In this document: piece after piece, positions 7,643-15,381 of the stretch
Layout: the number at the start of each line of letters is the position of its first letter
Numbering within the stretch: the first letter of the stretch is position 1
Assembly (NCBI GenBank): GCA_964628685.1
Contig: CAZVNM010000003.1
Coordinates: forward strand, 62,001-126,000
Length of the DNA: 64,000 bases
Direction of reading: 5' to 3'
DNA from: CALMEC01 sp964628685
Lineage (GTDB): Bacteria; Actinomycetota; Thermoleophilia; Miltoncostaeales; Miltoncostaeaceae
Position numbers and translations under genes: made by a program
The notes under the pieces: generated by a model
Told to the model about the DNA's origin: nothing
The model's input: the letters and a program-made list of their open reading frames with translations, nothing else
Databases searched by the model: none

Positions 7643-7698
7643 CGGCAGCACTCGAGCCCGTGGAGCTCGCGGCGACGGTTCGAACCCGTCCGGTCCCT
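7628..7698 (+). tRNA. tRNA-like RNA with GUG anticodon (His-like)
   Basis: Seven-pair acceptor GGGGCCG/CGGTCCC (one G-U), D-arm GTGT-AGCGGCA-GCAC, anticodon stem CGAGC/GCTCG with loop CCGTGGA (G34 U35 G36), a four-base variable loop and T-arm GACGG-TTCGAAC-CCGTC. The length is that of a tRNA and no CCA is encoded. It lacks the universal U33 (C instead), an encoded extra G at -1 and the C73 discriminator expected of tRNA-His. Its anticodon stem is identical to that of the CAU tRNA-like RNA at 7257-7328. I read it as a tRNA mimic or decayed tRNA rather than the main tRNA-His gene. Confidence 0.55.
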
Positions 7699-7755
7699 TG
7701 ACCATCCACACCGTGCCGGGCCGACGCAGGTCGGTTCTCGTCGTGAACACGCGAT

Positions 7756-7775
7756 GCGGGGACGCACGTCCCCGC
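7756..7775 (+). other. Seven-pair hairpin
   Basis: GCGGGGA and TCCCCGC form a perfect stem around CGCACG, within the tRNA-like array. Role unknown. Confidence 0.4.
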
Positions 7776-7822
7776 CTCCGACCGCAGCGCACGACCGGCA
7801 CGTCCCCGATGCGGGCCGGCGT

Positions 7823-7895
7823 CCACCGGTTCTCCACCTCACATGTGGCGGGGGCCGGAACCCCCGCGCCCGGTGTCATGCCGGGTCGCCGGTGG
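7823..7895 (+). ncRNA. tRNA-sized cloverleaf without tRNA consensus loops
   Basis: A perfect 7-bp closing stem CCACCGG/CCGGTGG encloses three hairpins: CCAC-CTCACAT-GTGG, CGGGGG-CCGGAA-CCCCCG and CCCGG-TGTCATG-CCGGG. Total length is 73 bases and the arm sizes (7, 4, 6, 5) mimic a tRNA, but there is no TTCGA T-loop or GG D-loop. It may be a further tRNA mimic or a GC-rich coincidence. Confidence 0.35.
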
Positions 7896-7935
7896 ACTCA
7901 CCACGACCGCATCACCCCGCCACGGGCCGGAGCGA

Positions 7936-8009
7936 CCGGGTTCTCGAGGACGGCGTTCGCAGGTCTCCGGACCCAGCGCGCCGCGACGGTTCGATTCCGT
8001 CTTCCCGGA
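7936..8009 (+). ncRNA. Degenerate tRNA-like element with intact T-arm
   Basis: The T-arm GACGG-TTCGATT-CCGTC (7985-8001) is canonical. CCGGG (7936-7940) can pair with CCCGG (8004-8008), giving a five-pair acceptor end at tRNA spacing. D and anticodon arms do not form well; a poor stem surrounds TCTCCGGAC. The copy-2 20-base repeat begins inside its 3' end. Confidence 0.4.
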
Positions 8010-8024
8010 CGCACACCACGACCG
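8005..8024 (+). repeat. 20-base direct repeat, copy 2
   Basis: CCGGACGCACACCACGACCG, identical to 7498-7517; about 50 bases upstream of the Ro60 start. Confidence 0.8.
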
Positions 8025-8074
8025 TGGCATCCACCGATCCCAACCCGAACACCCGGAAGGAGGTGTCCGACACC

Positions 8075-9742
8075 ATGTCCATCCTGTCGCGCTTCGCGCG
8101 CCGCATCGTCCCCCAGCACCAGCCGATCCCCGGATCGACGCAGGTGCCGAACTCCGCCGGAGGCTTCACCTGGCGGATCGACCCGTTCGCCCAACTCACC
8201 CGCTTCCTCGTCCTGGGATGCGAGGGCGGCACCTTCTACGCCGGCGAGTGGGACCTGACCCGGCAGAACGCCGCCGCCGTCGAGACGGCCATCGGCCTGG
8301 ACGGCCCCCGCGCCGTCCGCACGATCGTCGCGATCTCGGCCGCGGGACGGGCACCCCGCAACGACGCGGCCATCTTCTCGCTCGCCATGGCGGCGGGACT
8401 CGGTGACGAGCCCACCCGTTGTGCCGCGCTGGATGCACTGCCGCAGGTCTGCCGCACGGCCACCCACCTGATGCAGTTCGTCGACTTCGTCGGCGGCTTC
8501 CGCGGGTGGGGGCGCTCGCTTCGCCGTGCCGTGGGTGCCTGGTACGCCGACCGTCCCATCGACGACCTGGCGTACCAGGTGGTGAAGTACCGCAACCGCG
8601 CGGGCTTCACCCACCGCGACGTCCTGCGACTGGCCCACCCGGGTCGGTCGGTCTCGGCCGCCAACCCCACCCTGACGGTGACCGATGCGCACGAGCGACT
8701 CTTCGAGTGGATCGTGCGCGGCGGCGACACGGACGGACTGCCGGCGATCGTCGGTGCGTTCGCCCGTGCCCAGGACGCCGCCACGCCGGGCGCCTCGGCG
8801 CGGCTGGTGCGTGAGCACCGGCTGCCGCGCGAGGCGGTGCGCACCGACCACCTCACCTCGCCCGAGGTGTGGGAGGCGCTGTCGGAGGACATGCCGATGA
8901 CCGCGATGGTGCGCAACCTGGCGACGATGACCCGCGTCGGGGTCATCGCCCCGGGGTCGGAGGTGACCCACCGGGTGGTGGCACGCCTGACGGACCGCGA
9001 TGCGATCCGTCGTGCGCGCATCCACCCGATCGCCGTGCTGGCGGCCCTCTCCACGTACGGGGCGGGTCGCGGGGCACGCGGCCGCCACACCTGGACCCCC
9101 GTCCAGGCGGTGGTCGACGCCCTGGACGCGGCCTTCACCATGGCGTTCGACAACGTGGAGCCCACCGGTGTGCGCACCACGCTGGCGCTCGACGTGTCGG
9201 GTTCCATGGACTGGGGTCAGGTCGCCGGGGTCCCCGGTCTCACGCCCCGCGTCGCCTCGGCGGCGCTGGCGCTCGTGACCGCGGCGACGGAGCCCGACTG
9301 CGAGATCGTCGGGTTCCACTCGGGTCACGGGTCGTGGTCGTGCGGTGGCCGTCGTCGCGACGGCCTGATGGGCCAGGGCATCGCCCCGGTGCCCATCAGC
9401 CCGCGGCAGCGACTGGACGACGCGCTGCGCATCGTCCACGGCCTGCCGTTCGGTGCGACCGACTGCGCCCTTCCGATGCGCTTCGCCCAGGCGACGGGTC
9501 GGAAGGTCGACTGCTTCGTGGTGTACACGGACAACGAGACCTGGTCGGGGGATGTTCACCCGGCCCGGGCGCTGGTCGACTACCGCGCCGCCACCGGCAT
9601 CGACGCACGGCTGGTGGTGGTGGGGATGACCGCGACGGGATTCTCCATCGCGGACCCGGACGACCCGGGGATGCTGGACGTCGTGGGGTTCGACACCGCG
9701 ACGCCGGCGCTCATCGCGGACTTCGCCCGCGGCCTCGTGTGA
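8075..9742 (+). CDS. rsr: Ro60/Rsr-like TROVE domain protein
   Basis: 555 residues. An N-terminal helical-repeat TROVE region (roughly residues 15-340, including PNSAGGFTWRID and QVVKYRNRAGFTHRDVLRL) forms the ring that binds Y RNA and the ends of misfolded RNAs. A C-terminal von Willebrand A domain carries the metal-binding DVSGSM (373-378), a Thr in FGATD and Asp486 in YTDNE. Bacterial orthologues work with Y RNA and exonucleases in RNA quality control and stress survival. The ATG at 8075 follows a strong AAGGAGG. The gene sits directly behind the Y RNA and tRNA-like array and ahead of rtcB, which supports the assignment. Confidence 0.93.
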   Translation: MSILSRFARRIVPQHQPIPGSTQVPNSAGGFTWRIDPFAQLTRFLVLGCEGGTFYAGEWDLTRQNAAAVETAIGLDGPRAVRTIVAISAAGRAPRNDAAIFSLAMAAGLGDEPTRCAALDALPQVCRTATHLMQFVDFVGGFRGWGRSLRRAVGAWYADRPIDDLAYQVVKYRNRAGFTHRDVLRLAHPGRSVSAANPTLTVTDAHERLFEWIVRGGDTDGLPAIVGAFARAQDAATPGASARLVREHRLPREAVRTDHLTSPEVWEALSEDMPMTAMVRNLATMTRVGVIAPGSEVTHRVVARLTDRDAIRRARIHPIAVLAALSTYGAGRGARGRHTWTPVQAVVDALDAAFTMAFDNVEPTGVRTTLALDVSGSMDWGQVAGVPGLTPRVASAALALVTAATEPDCEIVGFHSGHGSWSCGGRRRDGLMGQGIAPVPISPRQRLDDALRIVHGLPFGATDCALPMRFAQATGRKVDCFVVYTDNETWSGDVHPARALVDYRAATGIDARLVVVGMTATGFSIADPDDPGMLDVVGFDTATPALIADFARGLV

Positions 9743-9783
9743 GGTCGCGGCGCGGAGCCGGGGTGGGACCCGCACTCGGTCCC

Positions 9784-9814
9784 GTCAGACGTGGTGCCGG
9801 TCGATTCATCTGAC
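9784..9814 (-). repeat. Dispersed repeat A, copy 1 (inverted orientation)
   Basis: A 31-base element with ends GTCAGA and TCTGAC. On the minus strand it reads GTCAGATGAATCGACCGG then CACCACGTCTGAC. It lies between the Ro60 gene and rtcB; other copies are at 22250, 54162 and 54274. Confidence 0.8.
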
Positions 9815-9849
9815 AGTCCGCCCACCGGCCTCCGCTGCTCGGGTCGGCT

Positions 9850-9880
9850 GTCAGACGTCGTGCCCGGCACCACATCCGAC
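9850..9880. repeat. Hybrid copy of repeat A
   Basis: Also 31 bases. Its left half (GTCAGACGTCGTGCC) matches the inverted orientation and its right half (GGCACCACATCCGAC) the forward orientation, making it nearly self-palindromic. It looks like two half-elements joined head to head. Confidence 0.55.
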
Positions 9881-9946
9881 ATCGGACCTCCACCGAACCA
9901 ACGGACCAATCACAGATCGACGACAATCCCCGAAAGGAGGGATCCA

Positions 9947-11110
9947 ATGGACCACGTCACCATCATCGGTGACCACGACAGCCGGACGATCGAGCAGATC
10001 GAGCTGGTCGCCACGCACCCGGCCGTTCGCGCCGCGGTGCTCATGCCCGACGGGCACCTGGGCTACGCCATCCCCATCGGCGGGGTGGTCGCCTACGAGG
10101 ACGCCATCAGCCCCTCCGGTGTGGGCTTCGACATCGGCTGCGGCGTGATGGCGGTCAACACGGGTGTGCCGTGGATCAAGCTCGTGCCGCGGGCCCGGAA
10201 GTTCGCCGACGCGATCCAGCGGACGGTGGCGTTCGGCCTCGGCCGGGTGAACCCCGACCCCATCGACGCGCCCGTGCTGCACGACGCGCGCTGGGAGCAC
10301 CTGCCCAAGGAGCTCCGTCAGCTGCGGGCCATGGCCGCCAAGCAGCTCGGCACCGTGGGCTCCGGCAACCACTACGTAGACGTGCTGGAGGCCGACGACG
10401 GCATGGCCTGGGTGGCGACGCACTTCGGTTCGCGTGGCCTGGGTCACCGCATCGCCACCTGGTACCTCGAGCAGTGCGGTGCCAAGGACGGGATGATGGT
10501 GGAGGCCGCGGTCATCGAGCGCGTGCCCTCCCCGTACCTGTTCGACTCGTACGTCAACGCCATGGAGCTGGCCGGCGAGTACGCGTACGAGGGCCGTCGC
10601 ATCGTGGTGCGCCAAGTGCTCGACATCCTCGGCGTGTCCGAGCCGGTCGAGACGGTGCACAACCACCACAACTACGCATGGCTCGAGAACGGCCACTGGG
10701 TCGTCCGCAAGGGCGCCACCCCGGCCAACCCCGGTCAGACGGGCTTCGTCGGCGGGTCGATGAACGACGAGGCCGTCGTCGTCATCGGCACCGACCGAGC
10801 GGAGTCGACGCTGTGGAGCACCGTGCACGGTGCGGGTCGTGTGATGAGCCGTTCCAAGGCCGCGGGCCGCTCCCGGAAGGTGGGCGGTCGTCGTGTGCGG
10901 TCGGGGGGCGCCATCACGCCCGAGCGCTTCTCGGAGTCCACCGCGGGGGTGACCCTGCGCGGTGGTGGGCTGGACGAGGCGCCCGACGTCTACCGTCGTC
11001 TGCGGAAGGTGCTGCGCCACCTGGGCGATACCGTCGAGGTGACACAGCGTATGCGTCCCCGCATCGTGGTGATGGCGGGCGCGAACGAGCGCGACCCGTA
11101 CAAGGATTGA
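9947..11110 (+). CDS. rtcB: RtcB-type RNA ligase
   Basis: 387 residues. All recognised active-site residues are visible: Asp62 and Cys65 in GFDIGCG, His142 in GSGNHYVD, His159 in THFGSRG, the HNHHN cluster (238-242), and the guanylylated His294 in VHGAGR. RtcB joins 2',3'-cyclic phosphate or 3'-phosphate RNA ends to 5'-OH ends using GTP and Mn2+, as in tRNA splicing or repair of nuclease-cut tRNA. The ATG at 9947 has a strong AAAGGAGG seven bases upstream. Pairing with a Ro60 gene and Y/tRNA-like RNAs points to repair of damaged RNA. No rtcA or archease gene is adjacent. Confidence 0.95.
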   Translation: MDHVTIIGDHDSRTIEQIELVATHPAVRAAVLMPDGHLGYAIPIGGVVAYEDAISPSGVGFDIGCGVMAVNTGVPWIKLVPRARKFADAIQRTVAFGLGRVNPDPIDAPVLHDARWEHLPKELRQLRAMAAKQLGTVGSGNHYVDVLEADDGMAWVATHFGSRGLGHRIATWYLEQCGAKDGMMVEAAVIERVPSPYLFDSYVNAMELAGEYAYEGRRIVVRQVLDILGVSEPVETVHNHHNYAWLENGHWVVRKGATPANPGQTGFVGGSMNDEAVVVIGTDRAESTLWSTVHGAGRVMSRSKAAGRSRKVGGRRVRSGGAITPERFSESTAGVTLRGGGLDEAPDVYRRLRKVLRHLGDTVEVTQRMRPRIVVMAGANERDPYKD

Positions 11111-11111
11111 C

Positions 11112-11145
11112 CCGATGGCGTCGTCACATGTGGCGGCGCCATCGG
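11112..11145 (+). terminator. Hairpin after rtcB
   Basis: CCGATGGCG and CGCCATCGG form a perfect 9-bp stem directly after the rtcB stop, followed by TGATTT. The T-run is weak, so it may be a terminator or a 3'-end stabiliser. Confidence 0.6.
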
Positions 11146-11231
11146 TGATTTCGGGGGTGGTGGCAGGGGTGCCACGCGCCGGGTGCGCCGTCGTGTAACG
11201 ACGACTTCGGTGACCTGCTCCCACCGACCCG

Positions 11232-11621
11232 TCAGTCGGTGAGCGCCCGCTCGATGTCCTCCAACGAGGACTGCGTCAGGGTCTTCGGGATCTCCTTCAC
11301 GATCGCCTGCCGCAGGGTGGCGTGATAGCTCTGACGCATCTGCCCCAGGGTCTGGGGGTCGACGATGATGACCACCTCTTCCAGCTTGCCGTCCATCGCC
11401 AGACGGTTGAGCCGTTCGGTGAGCTGCTTGGCGAAGGTGGCCTCGTCGAGGTCCTTCGGCGAGCTGTCGACCGGCGCGCTGCCGGCGGGCCCGTCGTCCA
11501 GGAGGTCCTTGGGACCGAGCTCCGCAGTCCGTTTCAGTTCGATGCCCTGGTCCGCGGTGTTGCGATAGAGCGTGGCGCCGTGCCCGTCGGCGACGACGAC
11601 GATGCTGTTCTTGGAGATCAC
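11232..11621 (-). CDS. baeRF/host-attachment-type protein
   Basis: 129 residues. The opening SKNSIVVVADGHGATLYRN and the strands LEEVVIIVDPQTLGQMRQ resemble the family called 'protein required for attachment to host cells', now grouped with bacterial relatives of eRF1 (baeRF). Some members are thought to act on stalled ribosomes; the role here is unknown. The start is taken as the GTG at 11621 because GAGAGG precedes it and the family normally begins there. It points towards rtcB and ends about 90 bases beyond the rtcB hairpin. Confidence 0.7.
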   Translation of the reverse strand: MISKNSIVVVADGHGATLYRNTADQGIELKRTAELGPKDLLDDGPAGSAPVDSSPKDLDEATFAKQLTERLNRLAMDGKLEEVVIIVDPQTLGQMRQSYHATLRQAIVKEIPKTLTQSSLEDIERALTD

Positions 11622-11739
11622 ATGGTTCCTCTCGACGTGTCCTGTGGAGAAACCTGTACCCGACCGACGCACACTGAATCGAAGTCGGCCGCGATCGCCA
11701 TCGATGTCGCACCACCTTACGTCGCCGGCGGACGAACGG

Positions 11740-13587
11740 TCACTCCGCCGCACGGCCTCCCAGGTGCGTCGCCAGAAACGCCTCCACCGCCCGGTACATG
11801 TCCATGCGGTTCTCCGGCTTCACGAACCCGTGGCCCTCGTCGTCCTTCACCATGTACTCCACCGGCACACCGCGCCGCTTCAGCGCGTCCACGATCTGGT
11901 CCGACTCCTGCTTGGTCACGCGCGGGTCGTTGGCCCCCTGGATGACCAGGAGCGGCGCGCGGATCTCGTCGGCGCGGTTGATGGGCGACCGGGCCTCCAG
12001 GTCCGCCAGATCCTCCGGGTTCTCGGGGTCACCCACGAACCGGAACCAGGTGCCCGCGAGCAGCGGACGCCAGTACGGCGGGAAGCTTCGCACCAGGGTG
12101 ACGAGATTGGACGGTCCCACCACGCTGATGACCGCGGCGAAGACGTCCGGCGTGAACGTGGCACCGACCAGGGCGGCGTAGCCGCCGTAGCTGCCGCCGT
12201 AGATCGCGACCCGGTCGGGGTCGGCGATGCCCTCGGCGATGGCCCAGTCCACGGCGTCGATCAGGTCGTCGTGCATCTTGCCGGCGAACTCCCGCTCGGC
12301 CGCGTGGGTGAACGTCTTGCCGAAGCCGGTGGAGCCGCGGTAGTTCACCTGCAGCACGGCGTACCCGCGGTTGGCGAGGAACTGCGCCTGCGGATCCCAG
12401 CCCCAGCTGTCGCGCGCCCACGGCCCACCGTGGACGAAGAGCACCATCGGAAGGCCACGTTCGGAACTGCCCACCGGCAGCGTCAGATAGGAGTGGAGGG
12501 TGAGACCGTCCCGGGAGGCGATCCGCACCGGCCGCCGCTCGGCGAGCGTCTCGGGCCGAAGCCACGGGCGCGAGCGGAAGAGCAGCCGGGCGTCGCCGGT
12601 GTCCCGGTCGAAGAGATAGGTGGCGCCGGGATCGCGATCGTCGTCGAACGTGACCGTCCACCAGCGCTCGGCGTCATCGGTGCTGCCGATCATCGGGTCG
12701 CCGGGATGGATGGCGCGAAGCCGCTCCCAGTCACGGGCGAAACGATCGTCGAACGGGTGCATCACGATCCGGTCGCGTCGGTAGACCGCGCCCAGGAGCT
12801 CACCCGTGCGGTCCGACACGATGGGGCTCCCCAGGTCGGCCTCCTCATCGTGGTCGATCTCGCGCACATCGCCGGTCGCCACGTCGATGGCCACGAGGCG
12901 CACCAGGTCACTGCCGACGGCGCTCCCGACGTAGAGCTCACGCCCGTCGGCGGTGAATGCGTAGGGCGCACCGGAGTCCTCGTTGGCGAACTCGGCGAGC
13001 ACGCGGAACTCCTCGTCCTCGGCGTCGCGCACGAGCAGCTCATGGTCACCGGTGGGCGTCTGGGCGAAGGCCGCGCGCAGCCGGCCGCCGCGGTCGGTGA
13101 GCCACCCCAGGATGTTGCCCGGGTTCTCGGCGACCGGCGTGATCTCACCGGTCTCGAGGTCCAGGCGCTCCACGTCGAACACCGTCTGGTCGCGCCGGTT
13201 GGTCGAGACGAGGATGTGGCGCGGATCGTCGCGCGGCACGTCGACCACGCCCACCTTCACGCCGTCGAAGGGCGTGAGGTCACGGTCGACGCCGTCGGGG
13301 TCGTCGGGGTCGGCGACGAAGAGGTGGTAGTTCTCGTCGCCGCCGGTGTCCTGCAGGTAGAGGATGCGCGCACCGTCGCGCGACCACGCGTAGGAGCGCA
13401 CACCGCGGTCGGTGTCGTGGGTCACCTGCACCGGCTCCCCGCCGTCGATGTCGCTCACCCAGACGTTGAGCGCCCCGCCGCCCGGTGCCAGCCAGGCCAG
13501 ACGACGCGCGTCGGGCGAGACCCGTGGCGCCGCGCGCTCAGGATCGTCGAAGAAGTGCTCGAGGGGGATCAGCGGGGTGTCGGTCAT
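11740..13587 (-). CDS. Prolyl oligopeptidase family (S9) peptidase
   Basis: 615 residues. The N-terminal two thirds is a beta-propeller of the WD40-like/TolB type; the C-terminal third is an alpha/beta-hydrolase with Ser466 in GGSYGGYA, Asp554 in GANDPRV and His586 in DEGHGF. This is the arrangement of S9C acylaminoacyl- or dipeptidyl-peptidases, which cut short peptides that enter the propeller. No signal peptide is seen, so it is probably cytoplasmic. The ATG at 13587 follows CAGACT by six bases, resembling the leaderless pattern. Confidence 0.92.
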   Translation of the reverse strand: MTDTPLIPLEHFFDDPERAAPRVSPDARRLAWLAPGGGALNVWVSDIDGGEPVQVTHDTDRGVRSYAWSRDGARILYLQDTGGDENYHLFVADPDDPDGVDRDLTPFDGVKVGVVDVPRDDPRHILVSTNRRDQTVFDVERLDLETGEITPVAENPGNILGWLTDRGGRLRAAFAQTPTGDHELLVRDAEDEEFRVLAEFANEDSGAPYAFTADGRELYVGSAVGSDLVRLVAIDVATGDVREIDHDEEADLGSPIVSDRTGELLGAVYRRDRIVMHPFDDRFARDWERLRAIHPGDPMIGSTDDAERWWTVTFDDDRDPGATYLFDRDTGDARLLFRSRPWLRPETLAERRPVRIASRDGLTLHSYLTLPVGSSERGLPMVLFVHGGPWARDSWGWDPQAQFLANRGYAVLQVNYRGSTGFGKTFTHAAEREFAGKMHDDLIDAVDWAIAEGIADPDRVAIYGGSYGGYAALVGATFTPDVFAAVISVVGPSNLVTLVRSFPPYWRPLLAGTWFRFVGDPENPEDLADLEARSPINRADEIRAPLLVIQGANDPRVTKQESDQIVDALKRRGVPVEYMVKDDEGHGFVKPENRMDMYRAVEAFLATHLGGRAAE

Positions 13588-13677
13588 GGATCCAGTCTGA
13601 CAGGGCCGCCGAACCGCGCCCACACCCTCGGGTGTCACTGTATGGGTAAGCATGCATTGAGCGATACATACGCCGTT

Positions 13678-13689
13678 ATGATTGATCAT
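13678..13689. promoter_or_regulatory. Candidate operator in the AT-rich hipBA promoter region
   Basis: The inverted repeat ATGAT-TG-ATCAT lies in an unusually AT-rich stretch (about 13640-13705) between the divergent S9 peptidase and hipB genes, 25 bases before the hipB start. HipB-type repressors bind such short palindromes in their own promoters; autoregulation is inferred. Confidence 0.45.
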
Positions 13690-13714
13690 TCATACATTGT
13701 GGTACGGTGAGCAC

Positions 13715-14080
13715 ATGCAGATCTCAAAGCGATCCGGCGACGACGCCGTCGTGGCGGAGATCGGACGCCGCGTCCGCGACTGGCGCCTGCGTCGCAACGT
13801 CACCCAGGCCGACTTGGCACACGAGGCCGGGGTCACACGCCTCACGGTCTCGCGCCTGGAGCACGGCGACGGGTCGACCCTCACCACCCTCGCCCGGGTG
13901 CTGCGGGCGCTGGACCTGCTGGAGCACCTGGACCGGGCTGTGCCGCCCACCCCGCCCAGCCCCATCGCCGCCGTCGAGCGCGAGGGCACCCGCAGGCAAC
14001 GGGCCAGCACGACGCAGCGGACGGACACCCCAGCCCCGCCCTGGCGCTGGGGCGATGAGGAACCGGACGGTGAGCCGTGA
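13715..14080 (+). CDS. hipB: HipB-like XRE-family transcriptional regulator (antitoxin)
   Basis: 121 residues. A helix-turn-helix of the XRE type covers roughly residues 12-70 (VTQADLAHEAGVTRLTVSRL is the recognition region); the rest is a Pro/Arg-rich tail. In HipBA systems it binds the kinase HipA, blocks it and represses the operon. The ATG at 13715 was chosen because the conserved domain begins just after it; an in-frame ATG 11 codons upstream is less likely. The stop overlaps the hipA GTG by GTGA. Confidence 0.85.
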   Translation: MQISKRSGDDAVVAEIGRRVRDWRLRRNVTQADLAHEAGVTRLTVSRLEHGDGSTLTTLARVLRALDLLEHLDRAVPPTPPSPIAAVEREGTRRQRASTTQRTDTPAPPWRWGDEEPDGEP

Positions 14081-15381
14081 CCGTCGCCGAGGTCCTCATG
14101 TGGGGCACGCGGATCGGCGCGGTGCTGATGGAGGACAACGACCCCGTCGCCACCTTCGAGTACGACCCCGCGTTCGTCCCGAGCGGCATCGAGGTCGCGC
14201 CGATCGTGATGCCGGCCGCGGAGTTCCCGTATCGCTTCCCCACGCTGGCGCACGAGACGTTCGTCGGTCTGCCGGGGCTTCTGGCCGACAGCCTGCCCGA
14301 TCGCTTCGGCAACGCGGTCATGGACGCCTGGCTGGCGGCGCGGGGTCGCACAGCCGCCTCGTTCAACGCGGTCGAACGCCTCTGTTACGTGGGCACCCGG
14401 GGCATGGGCGCGCTGGAGTACCGGCCCGCCACCGGCCCGGAGACCGCGGACAGCGATCCGCTGGACGTGGCGGCCCTGGTGGACCTGGCCTCCGCGATCC
14501 TCACCGAGCGCGACGCGCTGGACACCTCGTTCGGCGACGATGAACGGCCCGACGCCGTCACCGAGATCCTCCGCATCGGCACGTCGGCGGGCGGCGCGCG
14601 CGCCAAGGCGCTCATCGCCTGGAACCCGGCCACCGACGAGGTGCGTTCGGGACAGCTGCCGCCCGGCCCCGGGTTCGAGCAGTGGATCCTCAAGTTCGAC
14701 GGCGTCTCGGGCAACCGCGATCGCGACGTGGCCGACCCGCTGGGATACGGGCTCATCGAGCTGGCCTATGCGCGCATGGCCGCGGCCGCCGGCATCACCA
14801 TGAGCGAGTGCAGGATCCTGCGCGAGGGACCGCGCCACCACTTCATGACCCGGCGCTTCGACCGCACGCCCGACGGCGACCGTCTGCACATGCAGTCGCT
14901 GGGGGCCATCGCCCACCTCGACTTCAACCAGCCCGGCGCGGCGGGTTACGAGCAGGCGATGCAGGTCATCCGCGACCTCGGCCTGCCCATGGACGCGATC
15001 GTCGAGCAGTACCGGCGCATGGTCTTCAACGTGATGGCGCGCAACCAGGACGACCACGTCAAGAACATCGCGTTCCTGATGGACCGGACCGGCCGCTGGT
15101 CCCTGTCCCCCGCGTTCGACGTCACCTACGCGTACCGTCCCGACAGCCCGTGGACCGGCCGGCACCAGATGTCGGTGAACGGCAAACGCGAGGACATCGG
15201 CATCGACGACCTGCGGGCGGTGGCGCGCGCGGCCAGCATGTCCCGCGCCGACACGCTGCACGTGGTGGACGAGGTGCGCGACGCGGTCGCGGCATGGCCC
15301 GGGTTCGCCGCCGACGCCGGGGTGGACGACGACCGCGCCGAGGCGATCGGCCGCACGCACCGGCTGATGGCCGCCGGATGA
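14077..15381 (+). CDS. hipA: HipA-like Ser/Thr protein kinase (toxin)
   Basis: 434 residues. Shows the N-terminal HipA domain, the glycine-rich ATP loop GTSAGGARAKALI near residue 167, the catalytic NQDDHVKN (323-330) and the metal-binding SPAFDVTY. HipA toxins phosphorylate aminoacyl-tRNA synthetases such as GltX and cause growth arrest or persistence. Starts at GTG 14077, overlapping hipB, and ends overlapping the transporter gene by ATGA, so the three are one operon. All key residues seem present; the target is unknown. Confidence 0.9.
   Translation: MTVAEVLMWGTRIGAVLMEDNDPVATFEYDPAFVPSGIEVAPIVMPAAEFPYRFPTLAHETFVGLPGLLADSLPDRFGNAVMDAWLAARGRTAASFNAVERLCYVGTRGMGALEYRPATGPETADSDPLDVAALVDLASAILTERDALDTSFGDDERPDAVTEILRIGTSAGGARAKALIAWNPATDEVRSGQLPPGPGFEQWILKFDGVSGNRDRDVADPLGYGLIELAYARMAAAAGITMSECRILREGPRHHFMTRRFDRTPDGDRLHMQSLGAIAHLDFNQPGAAGYEQAMQVIRDLGLPMDAIVEQYRRMVFNVMARNQDDHVKNIAFLMDRTGRWSLSPAFDVTYAYRPDSPWTGRHQMSVNGKREDIGIDDLRAVARAASMSRADTLHVVDEVRDAVAAWPGFAADAGVDDDRAEAIGRTHRLMAAG

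Noticed and set aside
11572..13710. A 712-codon frame opposite the S9 peptidase
   Set aside because: The minus-strand peptidase has a complete catalytic triad; the plus frame is its shadow.
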